Of a stretch of 64,000 bases of DNA, positions 7,701 to 15,744 are shown piece by piece (the stretch's first letter is position 1; each line of letters begins with the position of its first letter). This DNA is from Hydrogenophaga sp. RAC07. GTDB lineage: Bacteria; Pseudomonadota; Gammaproteobacteria; Burkholderiales; Burkholderiaceae_C. The notes beneath the pieces are model-generated. The model made no database searches, had not been told where the DNA came from, and saw only the letters and a list, made by a program, of their open reading frames with translations. Made by a program: the position numbers and the translations under genes. The stretch covers positions 4,259,501 through 4,323,500 of the forward strand of contig NZ_CP016449.1 in the NCBI RefSeq assembly GCF_001713375.1, read 5' to 3'.

Positions 7701-8471
7701 TCAAAGTTTGTCGATGCGATCGACCATTTCCTTGGCGAACGCCACGAAGGCCTGACTGCCGCGGGCGGACGGGTCGAAGACCACGCCCGGCAGACCGTAG
7801 CTCGGGGCTTCGGCCAGGCGCACGTTGCGCGGGATCACGGTGTCGAACACCTTGTCGCCAAAGTGGGCCTTGAGCTGGTCGCTCACCTGCTGCTGCAGGG
7901 TGATGCGCGGGTCGAACATGACGCGCAGCAGGCCGATGATGGCCAGGTCCTTGTTGAGGTTGGCGTGCACCTGCTTGATGGTGTTGACCAGATCGGTCAG
8001 GCCTTCGAGCGCAAAGTACTCGCACTGCATGGGCACGATCACGCCGTGCGCGGCACACAGGCCGTTGAGGGTGAGCATGCTCAGGCTGGGTGGGCAGTCG
8101 ATCAGCACAAAATCGTAGCTGTCGAGTGCCTCGGCCAGCGCGGTCTTCAGGCGCTTCTCCCGCCGCTCCACCTCCACCAGCTCCACCTCGGCGCCCGCCA
8201 GTTCGCGGTTGGCGCCCAGCACGTGGTAACCGCACTTCTCGGAGAACACGGCAGCTTCCGCCACCGAGGCGGACTCCAGCAGCACGTCATAGACCGAAAG
8301 CGCCATCTGCCGCTTGTCCACGCCCGAGCCCATGGTGGCGTTGCCCTGCGGATCGAGGTCGACCATCAGCACCCGCTGGCCCACCTTGGCCAGTCCGGCG
8401 GCCAGGTTCACCGTGGTGGTGGTCTTGCCGACGCCGCCCTTCTGGTTCGCAATGCAGAAAATCTTGGCCAT
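7701..8471 (-). CDS. parA: Chromosome partitioning ATPase ParA (Soj family)
   Basis: 256 aa. The deviant Walker A motif KGGVGKTTTTVNLAA begins at residue 11, the Walker A' DLDPQGN at about 40, and the Walker B-like FVLIDCPPSLS at about 115. The ATP-dependent sandwich dimer binds the nucleoid and moves ParB-parS complexes apart. The length and short N-terminus without a DNA-binding domain fit the chromosomal type rather than plasmid type Ia. It is separated from parB by a small hydrolase gene. Confidence 0.96.
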   Translation of the reverse strand: MAKIFCIANQKGGVGKTTTTVNLAAGLAKVGQRVLMVDLDPQGNATMGSGVDKRQMALSVYDVLLESASVAEAAVFSEKCGYHVLGANRELAGAEVELVEVERREKRLKTALAEALDSYDFVLIDCPPSLSMLTLNGLCAAHGVIVPMQCEYFALEGLTDLVNTIKQVHANLNKDLAIIGLLRVMFDPRITLQQQVSDQLKAHFGDKVFDTVIPRNVRLAEAPSYGLPGVVFDPSARGSQAFVAFAKEMVDRIDKL

Positions 8472-8480
8472 GTGGTCTTC

Positions 8481-9095
8481 TTATTTGGAAATGGCCAGCT
8501 TGATGCCGAAACCGATGAGGAACAGTCCAGCCACCTTTTCCAGCACACGGCCGAAGACCGGGTTGGCGCGCATGCGCGCGGCGAGAAAGTGGGTCAGCAA
8601 GGTCACGGACAGGCCGTAGGCGAAGGTGAGCACCGCGATGGTGGCGGCCATGGCGCCGAAGGTGACCAGGCCCTGGTGGCGGGCGGGGTCCACAAACAGC
8701 GGGAAGAAGGCCATGTAGAACACGATGGCCTTGGGGTTGAGCAAGGTGATGACGATGGCTTGCTGAAAGTACTGGCGCGGGCGGATGTTGAGGATGGGGG
8801 CGTCGCCCGGCTTGGCGATCAGCATCTTGAAACCCAGCCAGGCGAGGTACGCCGCACCCAGCCACTGCACCGCGCTGAAAGCCGCCGGGTACGCGGCCAG
8901 CAAGGCCGCCACGCCGGCCACCGCCAGCCACATCAGCACCTGGTCACCAGCGATCACGCCGAAGGTGGCGGCCAGTCCGCCCTTGATTCCACCCTTGCCG
9001 GTGGAGGTCACCAGCGCCAGATTGCCCGGTCCCGGGATGAGCAGGAACACAACGATGGCGGCGGCAAAAGCGCCGTAGTCTGCGATGCCGAACAT
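8481..9095 (-). CDS. LysE/RhtB family amino-acid exporter
   Basis: 204 aa with six predicted hydrophobic segments. The hallmark opening with a GPGNLALVTSTGKGG motif around residues 21-36 defines the LysE translocator family, inner-membrane exporters of amino acids or related metabolites. It sits between rsmG and parA in the same transcription direction, ten bases before parA, so it probably belongs to the same operon although its job is unrelated. The substrate cannot be assigned from sequence. Confidence 0.88.
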   Translation of the reverse strand: MFGIADYGAFAAAIVVFLLIPGPGNLALVTSTGKGGIKGGLAATFGVIAGDQVLMWLAVAGVAALLAAYPAAFSAVQWLGAAYLAWLGFKMLIAKPGDAPILNIRPRQYFQQAIVITLLNPKAIVFYMAFFPLFVDPARHQGLVTFGAMAATIAVLTFAYGLSVTLLTHFLAARMRANPVFGRVLEKVAGLFLIGFGIKLAISK

Positions 9096-9174
9096 GGAGA
9101 ACCCCCGGGAAGTGGAGGGTCGAGTTTACGTGAAGGGTTTTGCAGTCACGGGCGCCATTGGCGCACCGTGTTGC

Positions 9175-9849
9175 TCAGGCCACAGCGGTCGGGCCGGGGC
9201 GCATCCAGACGATGCAGCGCTCGGCGTCCAGCCCCGGCACCCGGAGCTGTTCCACGTGAAACACGTCCACCGAAGGCGCCTCTGAAGCCAGCGTGGCCAG
9301 CTCGTCGCCCGGGTGTTTGCCTTTCATCGCCATCCAGATGCCGCCCTCGTTCAAGGCGCTCTTCGACCAGTTGGTGAAGTCCACCAACGATGCGAAAGCA
9401 CGTGAACACACCACGTCGTAGCCCTGCCCCGACATGGCGTTGAGGCTTTCCACCCGCGCGTGCAGCCCGCGCAGCTTGGGCAACTTGAGCGTGGCGGCGG
9501 CCTGCTGGATGAACGCCGCCTTCTTGGCCACCGTGTCCACACAGGTCACGTCGATCTGCGGGCAGGCAATGGCGATCACCACGCCGGGCAGACCGCCGCC
9601 CGAACCCACGTCGAGCAGCTTGGCCGGCCGGTCGCCCACTTGCAGCAACAAAGGCTTGATGGCTGCGAGGCTGTCGAGCAGGTGGTGGGTCATCATCTCG
9701 GCCGGATCGCGCACGGCCGTGAGGTTGTAGACCTTGTTCCATTTCTGGAGCAGGCCCAGGTAGTCGAGCAGCAGATCGACCTGCCGCGCGTCGAGCACGA
9801 GCTGGAGCGACTGCAGGCCGGCCTGCAGGGTGGTTCTCAAATCGCTCAT
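9175..9849 (-). CDS. rsmG: 16S rRNA (guanine527-N7)-methyltransferase RsmG
   Basis: 224 aa. A Rossmann methyltransferase with the SAM-binding stretch [17 protein letters not shown] around residues 77-93 and the [20 protein letters not shown] segment typical of RsmG/GidB. It methylates G527 of 16S rRNA, and loss of the enzyme in other bacteria gives low-level streptomycin resistance. Its ATG overlaps the mnmG TGA (ATGA at 9846-9849), giving tight coupling. The gene contains a parS-like site near its 3' end. Confidence 0.95.
   Translation of the reverse strand: MSDLRTTLQAGLQSLQLVLDARQVDLLLDYLGLLQKWNKVYNLTAVRDPAEMMTHHLLDSLAAIKPLLLQVGDRPAKLLDVGSGGGLPGVVIAIACPQIDVTCVDTVAKKAAFIQQAAATLKLPKLRGLHARVESLNAMSGQGYDVVCSRAFASLVDFTNWSKSALNEGGIWMAMKGKHPGDELATLASEAPSVDVFHVEQLRVPGLDAERCIVWMRPGPTAVA
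9248..9263. promoter_or_regulatory. parS-like centromere site 2 (15 of 16)
   Basis: TGTTCCACGTGAAACA matches the parS consensus except for one T-to-C change in the left arm. It lies inside the rsmG coding sequence, where it encodes part of VFHVEQL. Confidence 0.8.
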
Positions 9850-11834
9850 GCCGGGACGTCGGAGGCCAGGTCGGCGGCCGCTGCAGGCAACGTGGCAAAG
9901 CCCTTGAAGCCGCCCTTTTTCAGATGGATGAGCAACAGCGAGATGCTCGCGGGCGTGATGCCCGAGATGCGCGAGGCCTGGCCCAGCGTCTCGGGGCGGT
10001 GCTTGGCCAGCTTCTGCCGCGCCTCAAAGGACAAGGCCGTTACCTGGAGGTAGTCCAGATCGGTCGGCAATTTCAGGCCTTCGTAGTGCGACGCCCGCTC
10101 CACTTCGCCCTTCTGCCGGTCGATGTAACCCGAGTACTTGGCGGCGATTTCCACCTGCTCCACCACCGGCTCCAGCAGATCACCCAGTGTTTCACGTGAA
10201 ACGTCCGGGCCCACATACTTGCCGCCGTCGAGCCCGACCAGATCGGCGTAAGCCACGCCTGGGCGACGCAACAGATCGAACAGGTTGTGTTCATGTTCAA
10301 TGGCTTTGCCCAGCACCCGCTCCGACTCGGCGGCGGGCAGGCTGCGCGGGTTCACCCACGTGGCTTTGAGGCGCTCTGTTTCACGTGAAACAGCGTCGCG
10401 CTTGCGGCAGAACGCGTCCCACTGCGCGTCGCCCACCAGACCCATGCGGCGGCCGGCTTCGGTCAGTCGCATGTCGGCGTTGTCTTCGCGCAGCTGCAGG
10501 CGGAACTCGGCCCGGCTGGTGAACATGCGGTAGGGCTCGGTCACGCCCTGGGTGATCAGGTCGTCGACCAGCACGCCCAGATAGGCCTCATCGCGCCCAG
10601 GCAGCCATGCGCCCTCGCCCCGGCACTGCAGCGCGGCGTTGATGCCGGCGAACATACCCTGGGCAGCGGCCTCTTCGTAGCCCGTGGTGCCGTTGATCTG
10701 TCCTGCGAAGAACAGGCCCTGGATCTGTTTGGTCTCGAAGCTGCTCTTGAGCGAACGCGGGTCGAAGTAGTCGTATTCGATGGCATAGCCCGGGCGCAGG
10801 ATGTGCGCGTTTTCCAGGCCTTTCATGCTGCGCACCAGCTGGTACTGGATGTCGAACGGCAAGCTGGTGGAGATGCCGTTGGGATAGACCTCGTGCGTGG
10901 TCAGGCCCTCGGGCTCCAGAAAGATCTGGTGGCTGTCCTTGTCGGCGAAGCGGTTGATCTTGTCTTCCACACTCGGGCAGTAGCGCGGGCCCACGCCCTC
11001 GATCTTGCCGGTGAACATGGGGCTGCGGTCGAAGCCGCTGCGGATGATGTCGTGCGTGCGCTCGTTGGTGTGCGTGATCCAGCACGGCACCTGCCGCGGG
11101 TGCATCGCGGTGCTGCCCATGAAACTGAACACCGGCACCGGTCGGTCGGCGTTCATGCCGCCGGGTACACCGTCGCCGGGCTGTTCTGTGCACTGGCTGT
11201 AGTCGATGCTGCGGCCGTCCAGGCGCGGTGGCGTGCCGGTTTTCAGGCGGCCCTGCGGCAACTTCAGCTCTTTCAGGCGCGCCGAGAGCGACACCGCCGG
11301 CGGATCGCCCGCGCGGCCGGCGGCGTAGTTGTTCAGGCCCACATGGATCTTGCCGTCCAGAAAGGTGCCGGCCGTCAGCACCACGGTGCGGCTGCGGAAG
11401 CGGATACCCACTTGCGTCACAGCGCCCACAACACGGTCACCTTCGACCATCAGGTCGTCCACCGCCTGCTGGAACAGCCACAAATTGGGCTGGTTCTCCA
11501 TCATGCGGCGGATCGCGGCCTTGTAGAGCACGCGGTCGGCCTGGGCGCGGGTGGCGCGCACGGCCGGGCCCTTGGAGCTGTTCAGGATGCGGAACTGGAT
11601 GCCGCCTTCGTCGGTGGCCAGCGCCATCGCGCCGCCCATGGCGTCCACCTCTTTCACCAGGTGGCCCTTGCCGATGCCGCCGATGCTGGGGTTGCAGCTC
11701 ATCTGGCCCAACGTCTCGATGTTGTGGGTCAGCAGCAGCGTCTTGCTGCCCATGCGGGCGGCCGCCAGCGCGGCTTCGGTGCCGGCGTGGCCGCCGCCGA
11801 CGACGATGACATCAAATTCCTGGGGGTACAACAT
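9846..11834 (-). CDS. mnmG: tRNA uridine-5-carboxymethylaminomethyl modification enzyme MnmG (GidA)
   Basis: 662 aa from the ATG at 11834 ([18 protein letters not shown]); an upstream in-frame extension of 135 codons is not conserved and was rejected. FAD-binding [17 protein letters not shown] is at residues 13-29, followed by the MnmG signatures [18 protein letters not shown] and [11 protein letters not shown], and a C-terminal helical MnmE-binding domain ending in the GISPAS-like [10 protein letters not shown]. With MnmE it installs cmnm5U34 in tRNAs. It heads the rsmG-parAB transcription unit, a gene order known near origins. Two parS-like sites are embedded in its 3' half. Confidence 0.96.
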   Translation of the reverse strand: MLYPQEFDVIVVGGGHAGTEAALAAARMGSKTLLLTHNIETLGQMSCNPSIGGIGKGHLVKEVDAMGGAMALATDEGGIQFRILNSSKGPAVRATRAQADRVLYKAAIRRMMENQPNLWLFQQAVDDLMVEGDRVVGAVTQVGIRFRSRTVVLTAGTFLDGKIHVGLNNYAAGRAGDPPAVSLSARLKELKLPQGRLKTGTPPRLDGRSIDYSQCTEQPGDGVPGGMNADRPVPVFSFMGSTAMHPRQVPCWITHTNERTHDIIRSGFDRSPMFTGKIEGVGPRYCPSVEDKINRFADKDSHQIFLEPEGLTTHEVYPNGISTSLPFDIQYQLVRSMKGLENAHILRPGYAIEYDYFDPRSLKSSFETKQIQGLFFAGQINGTTGYEEAAAQGMFAGINAALQCRGEGAWLPGRDEAYLGVLVDDLITQGVTEPYRMFTSRAEFRLQLREDNADMRLTEAGRRMGLVGDAQWDAFCRKRDAVSRETERLKATWVNPRSLPAAESERVLGKAIEHEHNLFDLLRRPGVAYADLVGLDGGKYVGPDVSRETLGDLLEPVVEQVEIAAKYSGYIDRQKGEVERASHYEGLKLPTDLDYLQVTALSFEARQKLAKHRPETLGQASRISGITPASISLLLIHLKKGGFKGFATLPAAAADLASDVPA
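10188..10203. promoter_or_regulatory. parS-like centromere site 3 (15 of 16)
   Basis: TGTTTCACGTGAAACG differs from the consensus only in the last base. It lies within mnmG, encoding part of DVSRETLGD. Confidence 0.85.
10377..10392. promoter_or_regulatory. parS centromere site 4 (perfect)
   Basis: TGTTTCACGTGAAACA is an exact consensus parS palindrome. It lies within mnmG, encoding part of AVSRETERL, 185 bases from site 3. Confidence 0.92.
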
Positions 11835-12042
11835 GTTGGTTTTCGCTTCCGGGGTGCTGCTGGCCCGGCGCCCCGGGCAACCCGCGATTGTCCCACCGTT
11901 GGGCGTTTTCTGCCCCACCACGCCATCGGGCCACGCGCCGAAGCCCGCACGCCCTAACGCGCCGCGCGGATGGTGACAGCGCGCGCCGGTTCCTAAGCTG
12001 AGTACCAGCCCATGTCCGGGCGAACAACAGCAAGGAACTCCC

Positions 12043-12432
12043 ATGCAATTCCACTGGCTGGTGGCCAGCTCCACCGCGCTGGCCTGTTTCAACACGCAGG
12101 CCGCCGGCTTCATGTTCGGCATCTCCCACAACTTCGGCGGCGACACCGGCGTCACCTTCAAGATCCTGTCGTCCGATCGCCGCAACCGGCCGGTGCTGGC
12201 CGCGGGTGTGAGCTTCTTCCCCGGCGAAGGCCGCCGCATCGGGCTGGACGTGGGCGTGGGCTACAACTTCCGCCAGACCACCGTCACCTTCAGCCGCGAC
12301 CTGGTCATGGAGCGCTTTCAGATGGCCTGGGGCCTGGCCAGCCGGCGCTGCCCACCCGCCCCGGCACCGGTCGCAGCGCCGGCATCGCCACCTCCGCCAC
12401 CACCACCCGATTTCTTTGACAGCTCGTTCTGA
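12043..12432 (+). CDS. Exported protein with Pro-rich tail, probably outer-membrane or periplasmic (hypothetical)
   Basis: 129 aa. The signal peptide ends around FNTQAA-G. The mature part has alternating hydrophobic strands with aromatic and Gly residues ([25 protein letters not shown]), suggesting a short beta-sheet domain, and it ends in a run of prolines before DFFDSSF. An AAGGAACTCCC Shine-Dalgarno precedes the ATG. It is divergent from mnmG across a 208-base gap. I recognise no family. Confidence 0.6.
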   Translation: MQFHWLVASSTALACFNTQAAGFMFGISHNFGGDTGVTFKILSSDRRNRPVLAAGVSFFPGEGRRIGLDVGVGYNFRQTTVTFSRDLVMERFQMAWGLASRRCPPAPAPVAAPASPPPPPPPDFFDSSF

Positions 12433-12455
12433 ACGAAGGCCGCGACAATGGCGGC

Positions 12456-13046
12456 ATGAGCACACCCCTACCCCTCCTCGTTTTCGCCGGCAGCACCCGC
12501 GCCCAATCCTTCAACCGACAACTGGCCACCGTCGCCGCCGCGCACGCCGCCACCGCCGGCGCCCAGGTGACCCACATCGAGCTGGCCGACTTCGACCTGC
12601 CGCTCTACAACGCCGACCTTGAAGCGCGCGGCACGCCCGCCGCCGCCGTCAAGCTCAAGGAGCTCTTCCACGCCCACCCGGCCTGGATCATCGCCTCGCC
12701 CGAGTACAACGGCAGCTACACCGGCCTGCTCAAAAACACCATCGATTGGGTCTCCAGCCCCATCAAGGGCGACCCACTTTGGTCCAGCGGCACCAAGCCG
12801 TTCGCCGGCAAGGTGGTGGGTCTTCTGAGCGCCTCACCCGGCGCCCTGGGTGGCCTGAGAAGCCTGTCCCACCTTACCCCGTTGCTATTGAATTTGCAGT
12901 GCTGGGTGGCCCCGAAGCAATTTGCGCTGTCCAAGGCCGGTGACGCCTTCGACGCCGGCGGCCAGCTGCTGGCCGAGCCCGCGCGCAACGCCGTGCAGGG
13001 CGTGGTCGACCAGGTCCTGTGGGCTGGCCAGCGCCTGCAGGCCTGA
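12456..13046 (+). CDS. NAD(P)H-dependent FMN reductase (flavodoxin-fold)
   Basis: 196 aa. The phosphate-binding loop [12 protein letters not shown] (residues 10-21) and the conserved [18 protein letters not shown] (about 77-94) define the NADPH-dependent FMN reductase/azoreductase-like family. These enzymes reduce free FMN, quinones, azo dyes or metals; the physiological acceptor cannot be told. It is followed 16 bases later by a Cys-cluster protein, possibly in the same transcript. Confidence 0.88.
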   Translation: MSTPLPLLVFAGSTRAQSFNRQLATVAAAHAATAGAQVTHIELADFDLPLYNADLEARGTPAAAVKLKELFHAHPAWIIASPEYNGSYTGLLKNTIDWVSSPIKGDPLWSSGTKPFAGKVVGLLSASPGALGGLRSLSHLTPLLLNLQCWVAPKQFALSKAGDAFDAGGQLLAEPARNAVQGVVDQVLWAGQRLQA

Positions 13047-13062
13047 GGCAGGCACCATCCCC

Positions 13063-13356
13063 ATGGATTCATCCGCACTGGCCTGCCGCCCCGGCTGCGC
13101 CGCCTGCTGCACCGCGCCGTCCATCAGCAGCCCCTTGCCCGGGTTGCCGCTGGGCAAACCGGCCGGCGTGGCTTGCCCGCAACTGGACGCCGAGTTGCGC
13201 TGCCGCCTGTTCGGCCTGCCCGAGCGCCCGGCGGTGTGCAGCTCGCTCGCGCCCGGGCCCGAGATGTGCGGCGAGAGCCGCGAACAGGCCATGGCCTGGC
13301 TGACCCGTCTGGAGCACGCCACCCAACCCGGCGTGCATCCCCTCGCGACGCATTGA
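13063..13356 (+). CDS. YkgJ-family cysteine-cluster (zinc/iron chelating) protein
   Basis: 97 aa. Cysteines C8, C12, C15 and C16 (CRPGCAACC) followed by C38, C47, C59 and C69 match the YkgJ/CxxCxxCC domain, thought to bind zinc or iron. The family usually has 85-130 residues, so this is complete. The start is placed at the ATG at 13063, just after the reductase stop. No partner is obvious. Related genes are often next to small redox proteins, as here. Confidence 0.8.
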   Translation: MDSSALACRPGCAACCTAPSISSPLPGLPLGKPAGVACPQLDAELRCRLFGLPERPAVCSSLAPGPEMCGESREQAMAWLTRLEHATQPGVHPLATH

Positions 13357-13448
13357 CGCAGGTCAAGGCGCACCGGCTCCAGCAAGCGCCCAATCAAGGG
13401 CCGGCTGCTCCAGGCCGGGCTTGCACGTCGCTTCACCGGAGACACACC

Positions 13449-13640
13449 ATGACCCAAAACGTCGGCGGCATCGACCGCATCCTTCGCATCACCATCGGCC
13501 TGGCCTTGATCGCCGCGGCCGCCACCGGCACCGTGGGCTGGTGGGGCTATCTCGGCGTGGTGCCCCTGCTCACCGGCCTGGTGGGCTGGTGCCCGCCTTA
13601 CGCCATGCTGGGCTTCAACACCTGCTCGATGAAGAAGTGA
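13449..13640 (+). CDS. YgaP-like DUF2892 inner-membrane protein
   Basis: 63 aa with two hydrophobic helices. The opening NVGGIDRILRITIGLALIA and the WCPPYAMLGFNTCS ending are the DUF2892 signature, seen alone or fused to rhodanese domains in YgaP. The cysteine pair C48 and C58 is conserved in many members. It is a short inner-membrane protein, possibly involved in sulfur or cyanide handling by analogy with YgaP, but this is inference. The Shine-Dalgarno is CCGGAGACACACC. Confidence 0.85.
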   Translation: MTQNVGGIDRILRITIGLALIAAAATGTVGWWGYLGVVPLLTGLVGWCPPYAMLGFNTCSMKK

Positions 13641-13650
13641 GCACGCCGGT

Positions 13651-13681
13651 GAACTTGTCCTCGCTGGGACACGACAAGTTC
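13651..13681. repeat. Inverted repeat between DUF2892 and class II aldolase genes
   Basis: GAACTTGTC and its exact complement GACAAGTTC are separated by 13 bases, just after the DUF2892 stop and 60 bases before the aldolase start. There is no T-run, so it looks more like an operator or mRNA stabilising hairpin than a terminator. Confidence 0.5.
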
Positions 13682-13741
13682 GCCTGAGCGGCATACAGTG
13701 CATGGCTCGCGCCCGGTCAGAGGCGCGCCAGGAGACACACC

Positions 13742-14512
13742 ATGCACATCCCGTCCCTCAAAGAAGTGGTCAGCGCCGAAGAATGGGCGCTGCGTTGCGA
13801 TCTCGCCGCCTGCTACCGGCTGGTCGCCACTTACGGCTGGAGCGATCTGGTCTTCACCCACATCAGCGCCAAGCTGCCCGACTCGGTGACTGGTGGTGAA
13901 CACCACTTCCTGATCAACCCCTACGGCCTGATGTTCGACGAGATCACGGCGAGCAGCCTGGTCAAGGTCGACATGGCCTGCAACAAGCTGCTGGACTCGC
14001 CCTTCCCGGTGAACCCGGCGGGCTTCGTGATCCACAGCGCCGTGCACGAAGCGCGGCCCGAAGCCGGTTGTGTGATGCACACGCACTCGCGCGCCGGCGT
14101 GGCGGTGAGTGCGCAGAAAGCCGGCATCCTGCCCATCAGCCAGCAAAGCACCTTTGTGCTCGCCTCGCTCGCGTACCACGCCTACGAAGGCGTGGCCCTG
14201 CGATCCGAAGAAAAGGCGCGCCTGCAGGCCGACCTGGGCAAGGCCAACCACCTGGTGCTGCGCAACCACGGCCTGCTCACCGTGGGCAAGACCATCCCCG
14301 ACGCTTTCCTGGCCATGTACACGCTGGAGAACGCCTGCCGCATCCAGATCGACGCCCTGGCCGGCGGCACCGAACTCACCCAGGTCGACCCCGCCATCCT
14401 GGCCGGCATGGCCGACGTGATGCGCGTGGCCACGGCAGGGTTGGGTTCACAAGTGGCCTGGCCCGCACTCCTGCGCAAGGTGGAGAAGCTGGATGCGGGG
14501 TACAAGACCTGA
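13742..14512 (+). CDS. Class II aldolase/adducin family protein
   Basis: 256 aa. Zinc-binding histidines are visible in VMHTHSRAG (about residues 113-121) and in the RNHGLLTVG segment (about 174-182), with the early SDLVFTHISAKLP loop that binds substrate phosphate or carboxylate. The family includes fuculose-phosphate aldolase, ribulose-phosphate epimerase-like and decarboxylase members, so the precise reaction is open. CAGGAGACACACC precedes the ATG. It is a stand-alone gene. Confidence 0.88.
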   Translation: MHIPSLKEVVSAEEWALRCDLAACYRLVATYGWSDLVFTHISAKLPDSVTGGEHHFLINPYGLMFDEITASSLVKVDMACNKLLDSPFPVNPAGFVIHSAVHEARPEAGCVMHTHSRAGVAVSAQKAGILPISQQSTFVLASLAYHAYEGVALRSEEKARLQADLGKANHLVLRNHGLLTVGKTIPDAFLAMYTLENACRIQIDALAGGTELTQVDPAILAGMADVMRVATAGLGSQVAWPALLRKVEKLDAGYKT

Positions 14513-14536
14513 GGGTCTCGTCCCCCGACGTTTCCA

Positions 14537-14794
14537 TCAGCTCAGGTGTTTGCCCACCAACCCGGTCATTTCGAACATGGTGACCTCATCCTTGCCGAAC
14601 ACGGCCTTGAGCTTGGCGTCCGCGAGGATGTTGCGCTTGTTCTTCGGGTTCTGCAGGTTGTTGGCCTTGATGTATTCCCACATCAGCTTCACAACTTCGG
14701 TGCGGGGTTGGGGCGTGGCACCGATCACAGCGGCCAGTTCGGCGCTGGGTTTGAGGGCACGGTTGAAGGCGGTTGGCTTTTTGTCGGTGGTCAT
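14537..14794 (-). CDS. SWIB/MDM2 domain protein
   Basis: 85 aa, almost entirely one SWIB domain. FNRALKPSAELAAVIG, RTEVVKLMWEYIKANNLQNP, NKRNILADAKLKAVFG and MFEMTGLVGKHL follow the order of the eukaryotic BAF60b fold. Bacterial copies occur in chlamydiae and some betaproteobacteria; a DNA or nucleoid role is suspected but not proven. The start is placed at MTTDKK rather than 20 codons upstream, matching the usual length. It stands between unrelated genes. Confidence 0.9.
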   Translation of the reverse strand: MTTDKKPTAFNRALKPSAELAAVIGATPQPRTEVVKLMWEYIKANNLQNPKNKRNILADAKLKAVFGKDEVTMFEMTGLVGKHLS

Positions 14795-14872
14795 CTGAGG
14801 CTCTTCGGTTGAAACGGCGATTCTAGGCCGTGCGCCCGATCCGTTTGTAACCACCTGACACAGGGCAAACGG

Positions 14873-15634
14873 TTACGGCTTTGCCCCCCGCGCCACAAAC
14901 GCCGTCATGCCGTCCAGCACCGTGCGCAAGCGCATCAGCTCACGCGAACCATCCAGCCGCGGTGACCAGGCCGCAAGCTTCGACACCCAGCCCAGGCGTG
15001 GCAGCAGGTGGGCGATGAAGTCGCGCAGCGCGGGGCCCCCGGTGCCGGCGTCTGCGTAGGCCTGCAGCACCGCGCGCACCGCGTCCGCGCCAAGTGGCTG
15101 CAGGTACCGCGCCATCGACAACAACAGCTGCAGTGCGTCGTACACCTGCACCGTGGCCAGCGCCATGCCGGGTTGCAGGCGCTCTTCGAAATCCAGGCGG
15201 GCGAAGTGCTCGCCGTTCCAGGTGAGGTTGCGGGTCTGGGCGCCGCCGTGCCAGTGGCCCCGTGTGTGGAAGGCGGCCAGGTCGGCGCTGGCGGCGCACA
15301 TCAGCGCCAGGCGCGCGGCTTCGGGCGAGCGGTGCAACACGTGGTCCAGCGTGTCGCCGATGTCGCTGGTGGTGAGCGAGAAACCGTCGAAGGCCAGCAC
15401 GGTGGGCACGCGTTCGCCGGCGGCCGCCAGGGCCAGCAGGCGCTGGTGCTCAAAGGCCAGCAGCTCCGCGCCATCGGTCTGGCGCACCGCGTGCCACGGC
15501 ACCGGCACGCCGACGAAATGCGCGAACACCCAGATGCTGGCGGACTTGCGCCAGCTGCGCAGCGGCCGGTCGGCGGTCTTGGTCCAGGTCTTGGCGGACG
15601 CGGTGGGGGCGGCAGTGGCGGCGGGGGTGTTCAA
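14873..15634 (-). CDS. Protein-kinase-like (Kdo/lipopolysaccharide kinase type) protein
   Basis: About 253 aa. A catalytic-loop-like HGGAQTRNLTW (H, then N seven residues on) is followed by ARLDFEE in place of the DFG motif, the pattern of the WaaP/Kdo kinase and RIO-like clan that phosphorylates lipopolysaccharide core sugars or small molecules. The upstream glycine-rich loop is not clear. The only in-frame start I see is TTG at 15634, right after an in-frame TAA, so the start is uncertain. A shared intergenic repeat lies just upstream. Confidence 0.6.
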   Translation of the reverse strand: MNTPAATAAPTASAKTWTKTADRPLRSWRKSASIWVFAHFVGVPVPWHAVRQTDGAELLAFEHQRLLALAAAGERVPTVLAFDGFSLTTSDIGDTLDHVLHRSPEAARLALMCAASADLAAFHTRGHWHGGAQTRNLTWNGEHFARLDFEERLQPGMALATVQVYDALQLLLSMARYLQPLGADAVRAVLQAYADAGTGGPALRDFIAHLLPRLGWVSKLAAWSPRLDGSRELMRLRTVLDGMTAFVARGAKP

Positions 15635-15664
15635 GCAGCCGGATTATCCCGAAAGCCAGGGCAC

Positions 15665-15735
15665 CCGCGGAACTGGCTCTGCCAGGCCGCAGGGTGCGCC
15701 CCCTGGAGGGGGTGACGCCGCAGGCGGCGCGGGGG
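15665..15735 (+). repeat. Dispersed intergenic repeat, copy A
   Basis: It starts with CCGCGGAACTGGCTCTGCCA, followed by GCCGCAGG, a CCCCCT/AGGGGG stem and a GC-rich palindromic tail. The same 20-base core, the same order of blocks and the same tail occur in opposite orientation at 28124-28199. This is a small dispersed element of a type frequent in Burkholderiales genomes and may act as a terminator-like or REP-like structure. Confidence 0.75.
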
Positions 15736-15744
15736 TAACTTCAA

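Noticed and set aside
11835..12239. N-terminal extension of mnmG by 135 codons
   Set aside because: The conserved start is [15 protein letters not shown], and the extra part reads through the upstream intergenic region with no family match.
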